Shown piece after piece: positions 24,469 through 33,609 of a DNA stretch of 64,000 bases (its first letter is position 1; every line of letters begins with the position of its first letter). The position numbers and the translations under genes are program-made. The DNA is from Pseudomonadota bacterium (lineage in GTDB: Bacteria > Desulfobacterota > Desulfarculia > Desulfarculales > Desulfarculaceae), in contig JAHIND010000017.1 of NCBI GenBank assembly GCA_018896025.1, forward strand, positions 310,001 to 374,000. The letters run 5' to 3'. The notes beneath the pieces are model-generated. The model saw nothing but the letters and a program-made list of their open reading frames with translations, was not told where the DNA came from and did no database searches.

Positions 24469-25605
24469 TCAGGCCTCCTTTATGGTCTGCTGAATTATGC
24501 TTTGCCAGGCCGGGGCCTGGGATTGCCAGGTGAAGTGTTCGGCCAGGGGCCGGTGGTTATCGCGCCGCGCCAGTTCGGGCCGCCGAGCCAACTCCATTAA
24601 GGCTGGGGTCAACTCCCCCGGCGGGTAGCAAAAACGCTCCGGGTAAAGCTCCGGGTAGACCAGAGCCTTGGGCACCAGGGGGCGGCAACCCGCCCACACC
24701 GCCTCGGCCACGCTGATTCCAAAATACTCCTGGAGCGCGGTTGACACCACCACATCGGCCCAGAAAAGCCGCTTCCAATACTCTTTACGGTCCGAAGCAT
24801 GGCCCCATTGCACAATATGTTTTGTCAAGGCCTTCCGGGCGGCGGCGAACACCACCGGGGGCTTGGCCGGAGCCGGTCCCAGCACCGCCACCTGGAACTC
24901 CAGCCCCTGGGCGGCCAGGGCCTCCAGGGCGGAGAAGAAGATCTCCGGAGCCTTGTCCTGGGCCCAGCGGTGGTTCCACAGGATGCGCAGGGGGCCGTTT
25001 CGGGGCTCGCGGCTCAGGCCGTTCGTCTCGCTTGGGTCGATGGGCATGGGCAGGGCGCTGCTCTTGGCGGCGATGGCCGAAGCCATGCCGCTGGGGCGCA
25101 TGTCCGGCAAACGGCCCAGCAGCTCGCGGGCCGCACCCAAAAACTGGTCGCGGTGGAAGCCCGAGTTGAACACCACCCGCTTGGCGGCCTGGGCGGTGGT
25201 CAGGTTGCTGAAGGCCAGGTAGAGGTCGCGCTCTTGCATGCGCTGGTCGGCCTTGCCCTGGGCGGGATAGGCTAGCTGGTTTTCGTGGAACACCACCAGC
25301 GCGGGCACGTTGACCAGTCCGGGCGCCAGACCCTTGAGTTCGGCCAGGCCCAGCATGTCCGAACACACCAGGGCCTCCCAGGGCCGGGCCAGTACCTCGG
25401 CCGCCTGGTCGGCCAAAAAGGCCGCCGCTCCGCGCATCCGCCAGCGCCAGTGGCGGCCGGGCAGGCCCAAGAGGGTCCAGCGGGCGGGGAGGTGCTTCAT
25501 CAAGCCCTGGGCAAAGGCGGCGTGGGAGGCGGTGAGGTAGGGCTCCACAAATAAAAGACGCGGGCCGTTTGAGCCCACGTCTTGGATTACCAGATCAGAC
25601 GCCAC
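24469..25605 (-). CDS. DUF3524-type glycosyltransferase, tRNA-queuosine mannosyltransferase-like
   Basis: This 378-residue GT-B protein carries motifs I associate with the GTDC1/QTMAN family: LFVEPYLTASHAAFAQGL near the N-terminus, VVFHENQLAYP (about 103), FNSGFHRDQFLGA (about 146) and ILWNHRWAQDKAPEIFF (about 208). A GT4-like donor region ALQEYFGISVAEAVWAGCRPLVP follows near 295. The vertebrate member mannosylates queuosine in tRNA-Asp; what bacterial members do is less certain. The start is GTG 25605, overlapping nothing but only three bases from the previous stop. It sits between a hexapeptide-repeat gene and a flavoprotein gene in the hisHF operon. Confidence 0.8.
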   Translation of the reverse strand: MASDLVIQDVGSNGPRLLFVEPYLTASHAAFAQGLMKHLPARWTLLGLPGRHWRWRMRGAAAFLADQAAEVLARPWEALVCSDMLGLAELKGLAPGLVNVPALVVFHENQLAYPAQGKADQRMQERDLYLAFSNLTTAQAAKRVVFNSGFHRDQFLGAARELLGRLPDMRPSGMASAIAAKSSALPMPIDPSETNGLSREPRNGPLRILWNHRWAQDKAPEIFFSALEALAAQGLEFQVAVLGPAPAKPPVVFAAARKALTKHIVQWGHASDRKEYWKRLFWADVVVSTALQEYFGISVAEAVWAGCRPLVPKALVYPELYPERFCYPPGELTPALMELARRPELARRDNHRPLAEHFTWQSQAPAWQSIIQQTIKEA

Positions 25606-25608
25606 GGG

Positions 25609-26412
25609 CTAGCGGATAACGCTCTTGGGCTTGTAATAGCCGCCCGCCACGCTGGTGCAGGGGGCCACCAGGGAGCCCCGGCCCAGCACCGTGCCCGGAT
25701 TGGTCACGGAGTTGCAGCCGGTCTGAACGCCGTCGCCCATGATGGCCCCGAACTTGCGCCGGGCCACGTGGTACATGGAGTCCCCGGCCTTGAGGTGGTA
25801 AGGCCGGTCCACGATCTTCAGGTTGGCCAGCTTGGTGCCCGCGCCCAGGTTCACGTCGCGGCCCAGGATGCTGTCTCCCAGATAGGCGAAGTGACCCGCC
25901 TTGGCCCCGTCCATCATGATGGAGTTTTTCATCTCCGTAGTGTGGCCCACCACACAGCCCACGCCCACCAGGCAGCTGCCGCGCAGATAGGCCCCCTGGC
26001 GCACCTCGGTGCCCGGCCCGATGTAGGTGGGGCCCTTGAGCAGGGCGCCGGGCTCCACCACCGCGCCGGGGGCAATGTGCACTTGGTCGTCCAGGAAGAT
26101 GGCCCCAGCATATACTATCGCCGCGTCGTCCACCTCCTGGCCGTTCAGGAACACCCGCATCTCGCCCTTGGTGGGATCGCCGCCAAGAAGCTTGTAGTCG
26201 CAGTCGAACACCCGTCCCCGGTGCAGCACTACGGTTCGCGGCAAAATCTCACCGCCCCCGCGCAAGAGCGCCCCGGTATGCCCGGCGTAGTCCACCAATG
26301 TTGCGGTGTAGTCCTTGATGCGGTCCAGGGCTTCCCAGACCAAGTCCACGCCCTTGAACAAGTCCTTAAAAGTGGCCTCTTCCAGGTCGAACAGGTCTGC
26401 CGGAGATACCAT
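25609..26412 (-). CDS. Left-handed beta-helix (hexapeptide repeat) protein, GlmU C-terminal-like
   Basis: This 267-residue protein has, from about residue 95 to 255, successive hexapeptide-like turns (AIVYAGAIFLDD, GAVVEPGALLKGPTYIGPGTE and so on). It includes the HTTEMKNS loop seen in bacterial UDP-GlcNAc pyrophosphorylase-type and mannose-1-phosphate-type C-terminal domains. The N-terminal 90 residues lack a nucleotidyltransferase signature. It may be an acetyltransferase or a non-catalytic sugar-nucleotide-linked protein. GGGAG lies six bases before ATG 26412. It follows hisF by nine bases and is coupled to the glycosyltransferase gene, suggesting a sugar-related role. Confidence 0.8.
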   Translation of the reverse strand: MVSPADLFDLEEATFKDLFKGVDLVWEALDRIKDYTATLVDYAGHTGALLRGGGEILPRTVVLHRGRVFDCDYKLLGGDPTKGEMRVFLNGQEVDDAAIVYAGAIFLDDQVHIAPGAVVEPGALLKGPTYIGPGTEVRQGAYLRGSCLVGVGCVVGHTTEMKNSIMMDGAKAGHFAYLGDSILGRDVNLGAGTKLANLKIVDRPYHLKAGDSMYHVARRKFGAIMGDGVQTGCNSVTNPGTVLGRGSLVAPCTSVAGGYYKPKSVIR

Positions 26413-26421
26413 GATTTCTCC

Positions 26422-27201
26422 CTACCAGTATTTGCGTACCCTGATGCCCCGTTCGGACAAGTAGTCCTTTATTTCTGCCACACTAAAGTGACCATAGTGT
26501 GTCATGGAGGCGATAAGAGCTGCGTCGGCCTTGCCCCCGGTGAGCACGTCGGCCAGGTGCTGGGGCTCGCCCGCCCCGCCCGAGGCGATCACCGGGATGG
26601 AGACGTGGCTGCTGATCATGGCGGTCAGCTCCATCTCATAGCCCTGCTGGGTGCCGTCGGCGTCGATGCTGTTCAGGCATATCTCGCCCGCGCCCAGGCG
26701 CTCGGCCTCCTGGGCCCACCACAGGGCGTCGATGCCCATGTGCTTGCGCCCGCCGTGGATGACCATCTCGTAGCCGCTGGGAATCTGCTCGCTCTTGGGC
26801 ACCTTGAGCACGTCCATGCCCAGGACCACGCACTGGGCCCCGAACTGGCGCGAGCCCTCGGCGATGATCTGGGGATTGGTGACCGCCGAGGAGTTCACGC
26901 TGACCTTTTCGGCCCCGGCCAGAAGCACCGCGCGCATGTCCTCCACGGTGCGCAGGCCACCGCCCACCGAGAATGGGATGAAGATGCGCTCGGCCACCCG
27001 GCGCACCACGTCGAGCATGATGTCTCTTGCCTCGTGGCTGGCGGTGATGTCATAGAACACCAACTCGTCGGCGCCTTCGCGGTAGTAGAACTCGGCCATG
27101 TCCACCGGGTCGCCGATGTCCACGTTGCCCTTGAACTTGATGCCCTTGGTGAGCTTGCCGTCGCGCACGTCCAGGCAGGGGATTATCCGCTTAGAGAGCA
27201 T
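26422..27201 (-). CDS. hisF: Imidazole glycerol phosphate synthase cyclase subunit
   Basis: This 259-residue (beta-alpha)8 barrel begins [15 protein letters not shown], with the catalytic Asp of HisF in that segment. It has [19 protein letters not shown] (phosphate site), [17 protein letters not shown] and [13 protein letters not shown] carrying the second catalytic Asp. It joins HisH-supplied ammonia to PRFAR to give imidazole glycerol phosphate and AICAR. ATG 27201 is preferred to GTG 27207 because AAGGAGG is six bases before the ATG. It overlaps hisH by 11 bases. The NSIDADGT variant is also known to me from clostridial HisF. Other his genes are absent here. Confidence 0.92.
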   Translation of the reverse strand: MLSKRIIPCLDVRDGKLTKGIKFKGNVDIGDPVDMAEFYYREGADELVFYDITASHEARDIMLDVVRRVAERIFIPFSVGGGLRTVEDMRAVLLAGAEKVSVNSSAVTNPQIIAEGSRQFGAQCVVLGMDVLKVPKSEQIPSGYEMVIHGGRKHMGIDALWWAQEAERLGAGEICLNSIDADGTQQGYEMELTAMISSHVSIPVIASGGAGEPQHLADVLTGGKADAALIASMTHYGHFSVAEIKDYLSERGIRVRKYW

Positions 27202-27838
27202 CGCCACCCTCCTTGCCGTCCCAAGCCAGGAAATTCTCGAGGAGCTTCAGCCCCGGCCGCCCCGACTTTTCGGGGTGGAACTGCACCGCCACCAGCGATC
27301 CCCGAGCCACCGCCGAGGTGAAGGGGAAGCCGTACTCGGTGGTCCCGGCCACCCACTCATCGCTGGCCGGTTGCAGATAATAGGAGTGCACGAAATAGAA
27401 CTCCGCCTCCTCGGGGATGCCCGCGAACACCGGGTGACTCTTTTTCCAGTCTACCCCGTTCCAGCCCATGTGGGGCACCTTGAGGGGCTCACCCGCCTGG
27501 TCGCGGTGGTCCACCGGGAAGCGCACCACCTTGCCGGGCATGAGGCCCAGGCAGTCGGTGAGGTCTTCCTCGCTGTAGTCGAAGATGATCTGGGTGCCAA
27601 AGCAGATGCCCAGGAAAGGCTTGCCCTGGGCCACGGTGTCGGCCAGCACCCGGTCCAGGCCCAAACGGCGCAGACTGGCCATGCCCGCCCCGGCCCGGCC
27701 CACGCCGGGCAGGATGACCCGCGAGGCCTGGGCGATGGACTCCGGGTCCCGGCTGATGGCGCAGTCCGCCCCCAGGGAGCGCAGGGCGCGCTCCACGCTG
27801 GTGAGGTTGCCCGCGTCATAGTCGATGATGGCGATCAA
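27191..27838 (-). CDS. hisH: Imidazole glycerol phosphate synthase glutaminase subunit
   Basis: This 215-residue class I glutamine amidotransferase has the nucleophile motif GICFGTQ near residue 80 (commonly GICLGMQ). It has HMGWNGVDW around 125 and the catalytic pair in [11 protein letters not shown] near 193. It hydrolyses glutamine and channels ammonia to HisF in histidine synthesis. TTG 27838 is the start, six bases after AAAGGAG. It heads a five-gene leftward operon: hisH, hisF, hexapeptide protein, glycosyltransferase and PNPOx-like protein. Confidence 0.92.
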   Translation of the reverse strand: MIAIIDYDAGNLTSVERALRSLGADCAISRDPESIAQASRVILPGVGRAGAGMASLRRLGLDRVLADTVAQGKPFLGICFGTQIIFDYSEEDLTDCLGLMPGKVVRFPVDHRDQAGEPLKVPHMGWNGVDWKKSHPVFAGIPEEAEFYFVHSYYLQPASDEWVAGTTEYGFPFTSAVARGSLVAVQFHPEKSGRPGLKLLENFLAWDGKEGGDAL

Positions 27839-28158
27839 GGGTGTTCTCCTTTTGACTTGGCGGATCTTGGTGTCCGCTGAAGTTTAAGGAATATAACATA
27901 CCCCTGTTAAACGGACCGCTCCTCCGGTGGCAAACTGTTATGAGAAGCACGTAGAAGAGGCGGCCAAAGGGGCCGGTTTCCGCCCACTCCCGATTTGTAA
28001 AATCCCTAACCACGCGCCCTGCCCCCGGCACAGCCAGGCGAACGCGGGCAAGGCGTCCGGCAAGCGAGGGCCGGAGGTGTAGGGGAACCTACATCGAGGA
28101 CCGAGCGCGGCCGGCAACGCAGCCCCCGTTAGTCTGGCGAAGCCGGCCGCGTTAAAAA
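27839..28158. other. 320-bp gap upstream of hisH
   Basis: The gap lies between the start of hisH and the end of the leftward hydroxyacyl-CoA dehydrogenase gene. It holds repeat copy D (28026-28147). Nearer hisH there is an AT-rich patch with TATATT-like sequence on the minus strand around 27890, without a convincing -35. No attenuator or gene was recognised. Confidence 0.5.
28026..28147. repeat. Palindromic intergenic repeat, copy D
   Basis: The ends are CGGCACAGCCAG and CTGGCGAAGCCGG, with a central hairpin GGTGTAGG-GGAA-CCTACATC. It starts 11 bases from the stop of the dehydrogenase gene. Confidence 0.85.
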
Positions 28159-29007
28159 CTAATACTGGTAGAAGCCGCGGCCGGTCTTACGGCCCAGCCA
28201 GCCCTGGTCCACGTACTTCTTGAGCAAGGGGCAGGGGCGGTACTTGCTGTCGCCCAACTCGGTGTGCAAAACCTGCATGATGGCCAGGCAGGTGTCCAGG
28301 CCGATGAGGTCGGCCAGGGCCAAGGGGCCCATGGGGTGGTTCATGCCCAGCTTCATGATGGTGTCGATGTCCTCGGGCTTGCCCACGCCGTGCATTACGC
28401 AGTACACCGCCTCGTTGATCATGGGCAGCAGGATGCGGTTGGCCACGAAACCGGGGTAGTCGTTGGCCGGCACCGGGGTCTTGCCCATCTGCTTGGCCAG
28501 TTCCATGACCGTCTCAAAGGTCTCGTCGCTGGTGGCCAGGCCCCGGATCACCTCCACCAGCTTCATCATGGGCACCGGGTTCATGAAGTGCATGCCGATG
28601 ACCATTTCGGACCGCCCCGTCACACCCGCTATCTTGGTGATGCTGATGGAGCTGGTGTTGCTGGCCAGGATCACGTTTTCCGGGCAGATGGCGTCCAGCT
28701 GGCGGAAGATGTCCAGCTTCAGGTTCACGTTCTCGGTGGCCGCTTCCACCACGATGTCGGTGTTGGCCATGTCCTTGAGATCAGTGGTGGTCTTGATGCG
28801 CCCCAGGATGGCGTCCTGGTCCTCGGAGGTGATTTTTTCCTTTTTGACCAAACGGGCCAGACTGCCCGCGATGGTGCTGATGCCCCGCTGGCAGAACTCT
28901 TCCTTGATGTCGCTCATGATTACATTGAGGCCCGCGGCGGCCGCCACTTGGGCGATGCCGTTGCCCATCTGGCCGGAACCGATGACGCCGATGGTATTTA
29001 TTGCCAT
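28159..29007 (-). CDS. 3-hydroxyacyl-CoA (3-hydroxybutyryl-CoA) dehydrogenase
   Basis: This 282-residue protein has an N-terminal NAD-binding site [18 protein letters not shown], the [11 protein letters not shown] and [17 protein letters not shown] signatures of the family, and a C-terminal helical domain with [17 protein letters not shown]. It interconverts 3-hydroxyacyl-CoA and 3-oxoacyl-CoA with NAD. Length matches clostridial Hbd and PaaH. ATG 29007 follows GAAAGGTG; an upstream in-frame ATG lacks a ribosome binding site. No thiolase or crotonase genes are adjacent, so the pathway (butyrate-type, beta-oxidation or aromatic degradation) is open. Confidence 0.92.
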   Translation of the reverse strand: MAINTIGVIGSGQMGNGIAQVAAAAGLNVIMSDIKEEFCQRGISTIAGSLARLVKKEKITSEDQDAILGRIKTTTDLKDMANTDIVVEAATENVNLKLDIFRQLDAICPENVILASNTSSISITKIAGVTGRSEMVIGMHFMNPVPMMKLVEVIRGLATSDETFETVMELAKQMGKTPVPANDYPGFVANRILLPMINEAVYCVMHGVGKPEDIDTIMKLGMNHPMGPLALADLIGLDTCLAIMQVLHTELGDSKYRPCPLLKKYVDQGWLGRKTGRGFYQY

Positions 29008-29041
29008 TTCTCGCACCTTTCTTGTTAAACTTCCCGCCCGC

Positions 29042-29695
29042 CTAGGCGGAGGTTTCATCAAAACAGCCGGTAAACCAATCGCGGTAGTATGTGGCGCTGG
29101 CCCAAACTCCGGCCAAAATGGATATCCACATCAGAATCTTGGCGCTTATCATCAGCCAGGGCCAACCGGCCCAGGCGGCTATGATCTGAAAACCCAGGCC
29201 CCAAGCCAGGCCGAAGGTCTTGTACTTGCCCAGGCGGCTGGGCTTGACCCTGGGGGCGGGCCACAGGGGTAGGTGGCGCTTGCTCTGGCGCACCATGTGC
29301 ATCAGAGGGATGACCACGGCGTGGGCCTCCACCGCCAGGATGGCGGCCAGGGCCCAGCCGGAGAGTACACCGTGGTACAAGAGCACCAAGGTGGCGCTCA
29401 GGGCCAGGATCTTGTCGCCCAGGGGGTCCAAAAAGGCCCCCAGCTTGGTGACTTGGCCCCGGCTGCGGGCCACCGCCCCGTCCAAGAGGTCGCTCATGCC
29501 CGCGGCCAGGCCCAGGATGATCACCCACCCCAGGTAGTCGCCGGACATGCCTACCACCCCCATGGCCACGGCGCAGGCCAGGCGGAACAGACTGATCTGG
29601 TTGGGGCTGACTCTGGCCGGGACCAGGGACACGATCCAGGCCCCGATACCGCCGCTCTGGGCGGTCTGGCCGCCGCCGGTGGGAACTGACTGCAA
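29042..29695 (-). CDS. CDP-alcohol phosphatidyltransferase family protein
   Basis: This 217-residue membrane protein carries the complete catalytic motif D-x2-D-G-x2-A-R-x8-G-x3-D-x3-D in DLLDGAVAR...[10 protein letters not shown] at about residues 68-94, and several hydrophobic spans. The family attaches head groups to CDP-diacylglycerol, for example in phosphatidylglycerophosphate or phosphatidylinositol-phosphate synthesis. The start is TTG 29695 with GGGGGAGAG five bases upstream. It lies 34 bases ahead of the hydroxyacyl-CoA dehydrogenase gene on the same strand, probably by chance. Head-group specificity cannot be read from the motif. Confidence 0.88.
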   Translation of the reverse strand: MQSVPTGGGQTAQSGGIGAWIVSLVPARVSPNQISLFRLACAVAMGVVGMSGDYLGWVIILGLAAGMSDLLDGAVARSRGQVTKLGAFLDPLGDKILALSATLVLLYHGVLSGWALAAILAVEAHAVVIPLMHMVRQSKRHLPLWPAPRVKPSRLGKYKTFGLAWGLGFQIIAAWAGWPWLMISAKILMWISILAGVWASATYYRDWFTGCFDETSA

Positions 29696-29805
29696 AGAAA
29701 CTCTCCCCCGCCTCTCCGGGAAGCGGAGCGCAGGACGTTAAGCCTTGCATTAATAGGTGTTTTTCAAGGCCGGACTATAGCGCAAGGCCAAACAGGGGGC
29801 AAGGA

Positions 29806-31701
29806 TTAATCCATGGCCGCCATGGCCCGCCGGTGCAGGGTTAGCTGCAACACGGCCAAGGCCGCCGGGGTCACCCCGCTGATGCGGGCCGCCTGGCCCA
29901 AACTGGCCGGGCGCACCCGGCTGAGCTTTTCCTTGACCTCGTGGCTCAGGCCCTCGATGAGCTTATAGTCCAAATCAGGCGGCAAGGCCAGGGACTCCTT
30001 GGCCCTGAAACGCTCCACCTGCTCCTTTTCGCGCTTTTCATATCCCGCGTAGGCGGCCTTGATCTGCACCTGCTCGGCGGCGGCGGGGGTCAGGCGGGCC
30101 AGTTCCTCCAGGGCCGGGTGCAGGGTGGCCACCTGGGCCAGGTCCATGCCCGGCCTGCGCAAAATCTCATGGGCCGCGTGAGGCCGCCGCAGGGAGGCGC
30201 TGCCTAGATCCGCCAGGCGGCCGTTGACCTCGGCGGTGGGGTTAAGGCGCACCGCTTCCAGCAACTCCAGGGCATGCTCCACCTGGGCCCGCTTAGCCGT
30301 GAAGGCGGCCCAGCGCGTGTCGTCCACCAGGCCCAACTCCCGGCCCAAGGGGGTGAGGCGCAAATCGGCGTTGTCCTCGCGCAAGGTGAGACGGAACTCG
30401 GCCCGTGAGGTGAACATGCGGTAGGGCTCCATGGTGCCCTTGGTAACTAGATCGTCAATAAGCACGCCTAGATATGCCTGTGAGCGGTTAAGAATCACCG
30501 GCTCACGGCCCTGAGCGCCGAGGGCCGCGTTGATGCCCGCCCACAGGCCCTGGGCTCCGGCCTCCTCATAGCCGCTGGTTCCGTTGATCTGCCCGGCCAG
30601 GTACAGCCCGGCCAAGTGCTTGGACTCCAGCCAGGGGGTCAGGTCGCGGGGGTCGGAGTAGTCGTACTCGATGGCATAGCCCGGCCGCACGATGACCGCC
30701 CTTTCGCAACCGGGCAGGGTGCGCACCATGAGATGCTGCACCTCGGCGGGCAGGCTGGTGGGGATGCCGTTGGGATAGATCAAAGGCGAGTCCAGGCCCT
30801 GGGGCTCCAGGAAGACCTGGTGACTGTCCTTGTCCGGGAAGCGCACCACCTTGTCCTCCAGGGAGGGGCAGTAGCGCGCCCCCACCCCGGTGATGACCCC
30901 GGCGTACATGGGGGCCTGGTCCAGGTTGGCGCGGATCAACTCGTGGGTGGCCTCGGTGGTGTGGCTGAGCCAGCACACCCGCTGGGGCAGCACCGGAGCC
31001 TGGTTCAGAAAGCTGAACATGCGCGGATTGTCGTCGCCGGGCTGCTGGGGCAGGCCCTCCAGGTCCAGGCTGTTCATGTCCAGACGCGGGGTGGTGCCGG
31101 TCTTGAGGCGGCCCAGGTTGAAGCCCAGTTCCTTCAGCTGCTGGGACAGGGCGTCGGCGGGCGGATCGCCCATGCGCCCGCCCCGGCTCTGGGTGAGCCC
31201 CACGTGGATGACCCCGCGCAGGAAGGTGCCGGTGGTGAGGACCACCGCCTTGGCCGCGATCTCCCCTCCCCGGCCCGGCCGGATGCCCGTCACCTTGCCG
31301 CCCTGGACCACCAGGCCCTTGACCTCGTCGTCCAAGAGCCACAGGCCGGGCTGTGCGGCGCAGACCCGGGCCATTCGGGCGGGATAGCGGTCGATGTCCA
31401 CCTGGGCCCGGCTGGACCACACCGCCGGTCCCTTGCCCTGGTTGAGCAGGCGGAACTGGATGCCCGTGGCGTCGGTGTTGAGCCCCATCTCCCCGCCCAG
31501 GGCGTCGATCTCCTTGACCAAATGCCCTTTGGCCAGGCCGCCCACGGCCGGGTTGCAGCTAAGGGCCGCGATGTGCTCCAGGTTGATGGTGGCCAAGAGG
31601 CACTTGGCTCCCAGGCGGGCGGCGGCCAGGGCCGCCTCGCACCCGGCGTGGCCCGCGCCCACCACCACCACGTCGAAGCTGTCTGGGAAGTTCGCGCTCA
31701 A
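29806..31701 (-). CDS. mnmG: tRNA uridine-5-carboxymethylaminomethyl modification enzyme
   Basis: This 631-residue FAD enzyme has [18 protein letters not shown] near residue 11 and [37 protein letters not shown] and [20 protein letters not shown], all MnmG signatures. With MnmE it installs the cmnm5 group on the wobble U34 of tRNAs. The start is TTG 31701, whose TTGA overlaps the stop of the flavin reductase gene. That gives the usual family length; the open frame extends upstream but without homology. It ends a three-gene translationally coupled operon. No mnmE is adjacent. Confidence 0.95.
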   Translation of the reverse strand: MSANFPDSFDVVVVGAGHAGCEAALAAARLGAKCLLATINLEHIAALSCNPAVGGLAKGHLVKEIDALGGEMGLNTDATGIQFRLLNQGKGPAVWSSRAQVDIDRYPARMARVCAAQPGLWLLDDEVKGLVVQGGKVTGIRPGRGGEIAAKAVVLTTGTFLRGVIHVGLTQSRGGRMGDPPADALSQQLKELGFNLGRLKTGTTPRLDMNSLDLEGLPQQPGDDNPRMFSFLNQAPVLPQRVCWLSHTTEATHELIRANLDQAPMYAGVITGVGARYCPSLEDKVVRFPDKDSHQVFLEPQGLDSPLIYPNGIPTSLPAEVQHLMVRTLPGCERAVIVRPGYAIEYDYSDPRDLTPWLESKHLAGLYLAGQINGTSGYEEAGAQGLWAGINAALGAQGREPVILNRSQAYLGVLIDDLVTKGTMEPYRMFTSRAEFRLTLREDNADLRLTPLGRELGLVDDTRWAAFTAKRAQVEHALELLEAVRLNPTAEVNGRLADLGSASLRRPHAAHEILRRPGMDLAQVATLHPALEELARLTPAAAEQVQIKAAYAGYEKREKEQVERFRAKESLALPPDLDYKLIEGLSHEVKEKLSRVRPASLGQAARISGVTPAALAVLQLTLHRRAMAAMD

Positions 31702-32189
31702 CTGAGCCCCAAATAGGCGTGGTCGAACTCGTCGGTGCCCAGCACCGCGCCGCCGCGCCACAAGGCCCCCGAGGGGCGCACCAGGAGCAATTCATGATCG
31801 CCGGGGGTGCTGCTGTCCAGAATGCGGCAGCCGATGGCCCCCGGCCCCTGGGCCAGCACCGGCAAGCCCAAGGGGCCTTCCACGAACTTGATGCCGTCCC
31901 AGCGCTGCTCCGGCGGGCGGCCCAGGGCGGCGGCCAAATCCAGGTCGCCCGAGGGCAACAGGTTCAGAGCGAACTCGCCCTGGGCCAGGATTTCGGGCAG
32001 CATGCCCCGGTTGTGGCGCACCGCCACCTGGATCAGGGGCGGGTCGCCGCTGACCTGGCTGACCCAGGAGACCAGCATGCCCCGGGGCTGCTCCAGGCTG
32101 CCGGTGCTGAGGAAATAGAGGCCGTAGACCAGGCCGCCCAGGGCGGCGGCCATGTCCGGGGTCAGGGTGCCGAGTTTGGCGGGGTTCAT
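31698..32189 (-). CDS. Flavin reductase domain protein
   Basis: This 163-residue protein belongs to the flavin reductase-like split-barrel family: [35 protein letters not shown] near residues 22-56 and [14 protein letters not shown] near 130. Such proteins bind FMN and often pass electrons to partner oxidoreductases. In anaerobes they occur with rubredoxin or flavodiiron proteins. ATG 32189 lies in an ATGA overlap with the upstream gene and has AAGGAAGAG. It overlaps mnmG by TTGA. Its partner is not identified. Confidence 0.82.
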   Translation of the reverse strand: MNPAKLGTLTPDMAAALGGLVYGLYFLSTGSLEQPRGMLVSWVSQVSGDPPLIQVAVRHNRGMLPEILAQGEFALNLLPSGDLDLAAALGRPPEQRWDGIKFVEGPLGLPVLAQGPGAIGCRILDSSTPGDHELLLVRPSGALWRGGAVLGTDEFDHAYLGLS

Positions 32190-32989
32190 GATGTCTCTTC
32201 CTTTGGGGCTCCGCCCAGGTCCTGTTTGAATCGTTGCCACATCAGGCCCAGATATTCGTGTACAGCGTGTTCACAGTTTTGCAACGCACCGGCCGAGGGC
32301 AAAAAGGAGAACAGGCTCAGGCGAAAATCCTTGCTGCGAAAGTCGCAAGGCGCGGCCACCGGATCCAGCCCGTATTCCTGGAACCAGGCCATGGAGCGGG
32401 GCATGTGAATGGCCGAGGTGACCAGGGCGAAGGGCTTGGCGTCCAGCCTCTGCTTGAGCAGCTTGGCCTGGTCCTCGGTGTCCCAGGAAGCGTTTTCCGA
32501 AACTATCGCCTCCCTGGGCACGCCCAACTCCAGGGCCAAGGCGATCATGGCCTGGCCCTCGCTCGCGTCAATATCGATATTGCCTCCCGAAAGCACCAAC
32601 TTGGCTCCGGGCATCTCGCGCCATAGGCGCACTCCCTCCAGCAAACGCTTTAGGGAAGACGGGGCCAGGCGGTCGGCCGCCGTGAGATTCCCTTGGCCGT
32701 ATCCTCCGGCCAGCACAACAATATCGCTCACCCCCCTGGCGCTCAAGGCGGCGGGCGAGGCGTAGGTGTAGTTGCGCGCCTCCAGGGAGTACATCAGCCC
32801 CTGGCCGGTGATGGGCATGGACAGCACCAGCAGCCACAGCCCGGCGAGGGCCATGAGCAACGGGCCCGTGCGCTTGGCCGGACGCCGCCACCACAGCAAA
32901 GCCCCCACCAGCCACAACAACAGCACCTGCCCCAAGGGCAGCACCAGACGGCTGATCAATTTTTTGGCCATGAAGCCCAAGAAGGCCAT
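32186..32989 (-). CDS. YdcF/ElyC-like DUF218 membrane protein
   Basis: The predicted protein has about 267 residues. Two hydrophobic segments lie near the N-terminus (about 10-30 and 40-58). A DUF218 domain follows from about residue 85: DIVVLAGGYG, a GAKLVLSGGN strand, an E-x2-x-A-x-x-x-A helix and VTSAIHMPRSMAWFQ. Members influence envelope polysaccharide carriers or peptidoglycan synthesis, but the activity is unclear. ATG 32989 is my choice; the TTG at 33025 is possible. It starts the operon with flavin reductase and mnmG. Confidence 0.8.
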   Translation of the reverse strand: MAFLGFMAKKLISRLVLPLGQVLLLWLVGALLWWRRPAKRTGPLLMALAGLWLLVLSMPITGQGLMYSLEARNYTYASPAALSARGVSDIVVLAGGYGQGNLTAADRLAPSSLKRLLEGVRLWREMPGAKLVLSGGNIDIDASEGQAMIALALELGVPREAIVSENASWDTEDQAKLLKQRLDAKPFALVTSAIHMPRSMAWFQEYGLDPVAAPCDFRSKDFRLSLFSFLPSAGALQNCEHAVHEYLGLMWQRFKQDLGGAPKEETS

Positions 32990-33097
32990 ATGCACGTTCC
33001 GCCCAGGAGGATTGATTGCCTCCAATTATGCCAGTCCAAGAGGCCGGGGGAAAGCAACCAGCCGGAGAGGAGGAAAGGTTTTCCCCAGCGGCTGGGT

Positions 33098-33113
33098 TAT
33101 AATTACCGGTAAT
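33098..33113 (+). promoter_or_regulatory. -10 box with overlapping perfect palindrome
   Basis: TATAAT at 33098-33103 is followed and overlapped by the perfect 12-bp palindrome ATTACCGGTAAT (33102-33113). The cupin gene starts 18 bases later. No good -35 is visible. The position suits an operator at the transcription start. Confidence 0.5.
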
Positions 33114-33130
33114 CACCTATCGGAGGAATC

Positions 33131-33490
33131 ATGGACAAGCCCGAGTTGCTCAAAAATATTGAATTCGCCCAACCTTTGGAGCTTAACGGCCTGGTGGAGT
33201 ACCAGCAGGGCCAGGTGGTCAGCCGCACCCTGGCCCAGAACAACTTTCTCAGCCTGACCCTGTTCGCCTTTGACACCGGCGAGGGCATCAGCGCCCACAC
33301 CGTCTCGGCCGACGCCCTGGTGCAGGTCATCGACGGCGAGGCCGAGGTGACCATCGACGGCCAGGTGATGAACCTGGCCGCCGGTCAGGTGGTGGCCATG
33401 CCCGCGGGCAAACCTCACGCCCTCACCGCGCGCAAGCGCTTCAAGATGATGCTGACCGTGGTGCGCGCTCCTCAAACGGTTAGCCTCTAA
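33131..33490 (+). CDS. Small cupin-domain protein
   Basis: This 119-residue single cupin barrel is visible as two conserved strands: VSADALVQVIDGEAEVTIDG (about 57-76) and NLAAGQVVAMPAGKPHALTA (about 80-99). The first cupin motif has lost most metal-binding histidines (only H56 near its start), while H95 remains in the second. Small cupins of this type bind sugars, metals or other ligands, or act as regulators. CGGAGGA precedes ATG 33131. Repeat copy E starts directly at its stop. Confidence 0.82.
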   Translation: MDKPELLKNIEFAQPLELNGLVEYQQGQVVSRTLAQNNFLSLTLFAFDTGEGISAHTVSADALVQVIDGEAEVTIDGQVMNLAAGQVVAMPAGKPHALTARKRFKMMLTVVRAPQTVSL

Positions 33491-33609
33491 CGGCACAGCC
33501 AGGCGACGGCAGACAAGGCTTCGGCAAGCGAAAGCCGGAGGCGTAGCAAAAGCTACGCCGAGGCTTGAGCGAAGCCGATAACGCAGTATGCCGGTGTCTG
33601 GCTGCGCCG
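33491..33609. repeat. Palindromic intergenic repeat, copy E
   Basis: The ends are CGGCACAGCCAG and CTGGCTGCGCCG, with a perfect central hairpin GGCGTAGC-AAAA-GCTACGCC. It fills the whole space between the stop codons of the convergent cupin and lutB-like genes with no spare bases on either side. Confidence 0.9.
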
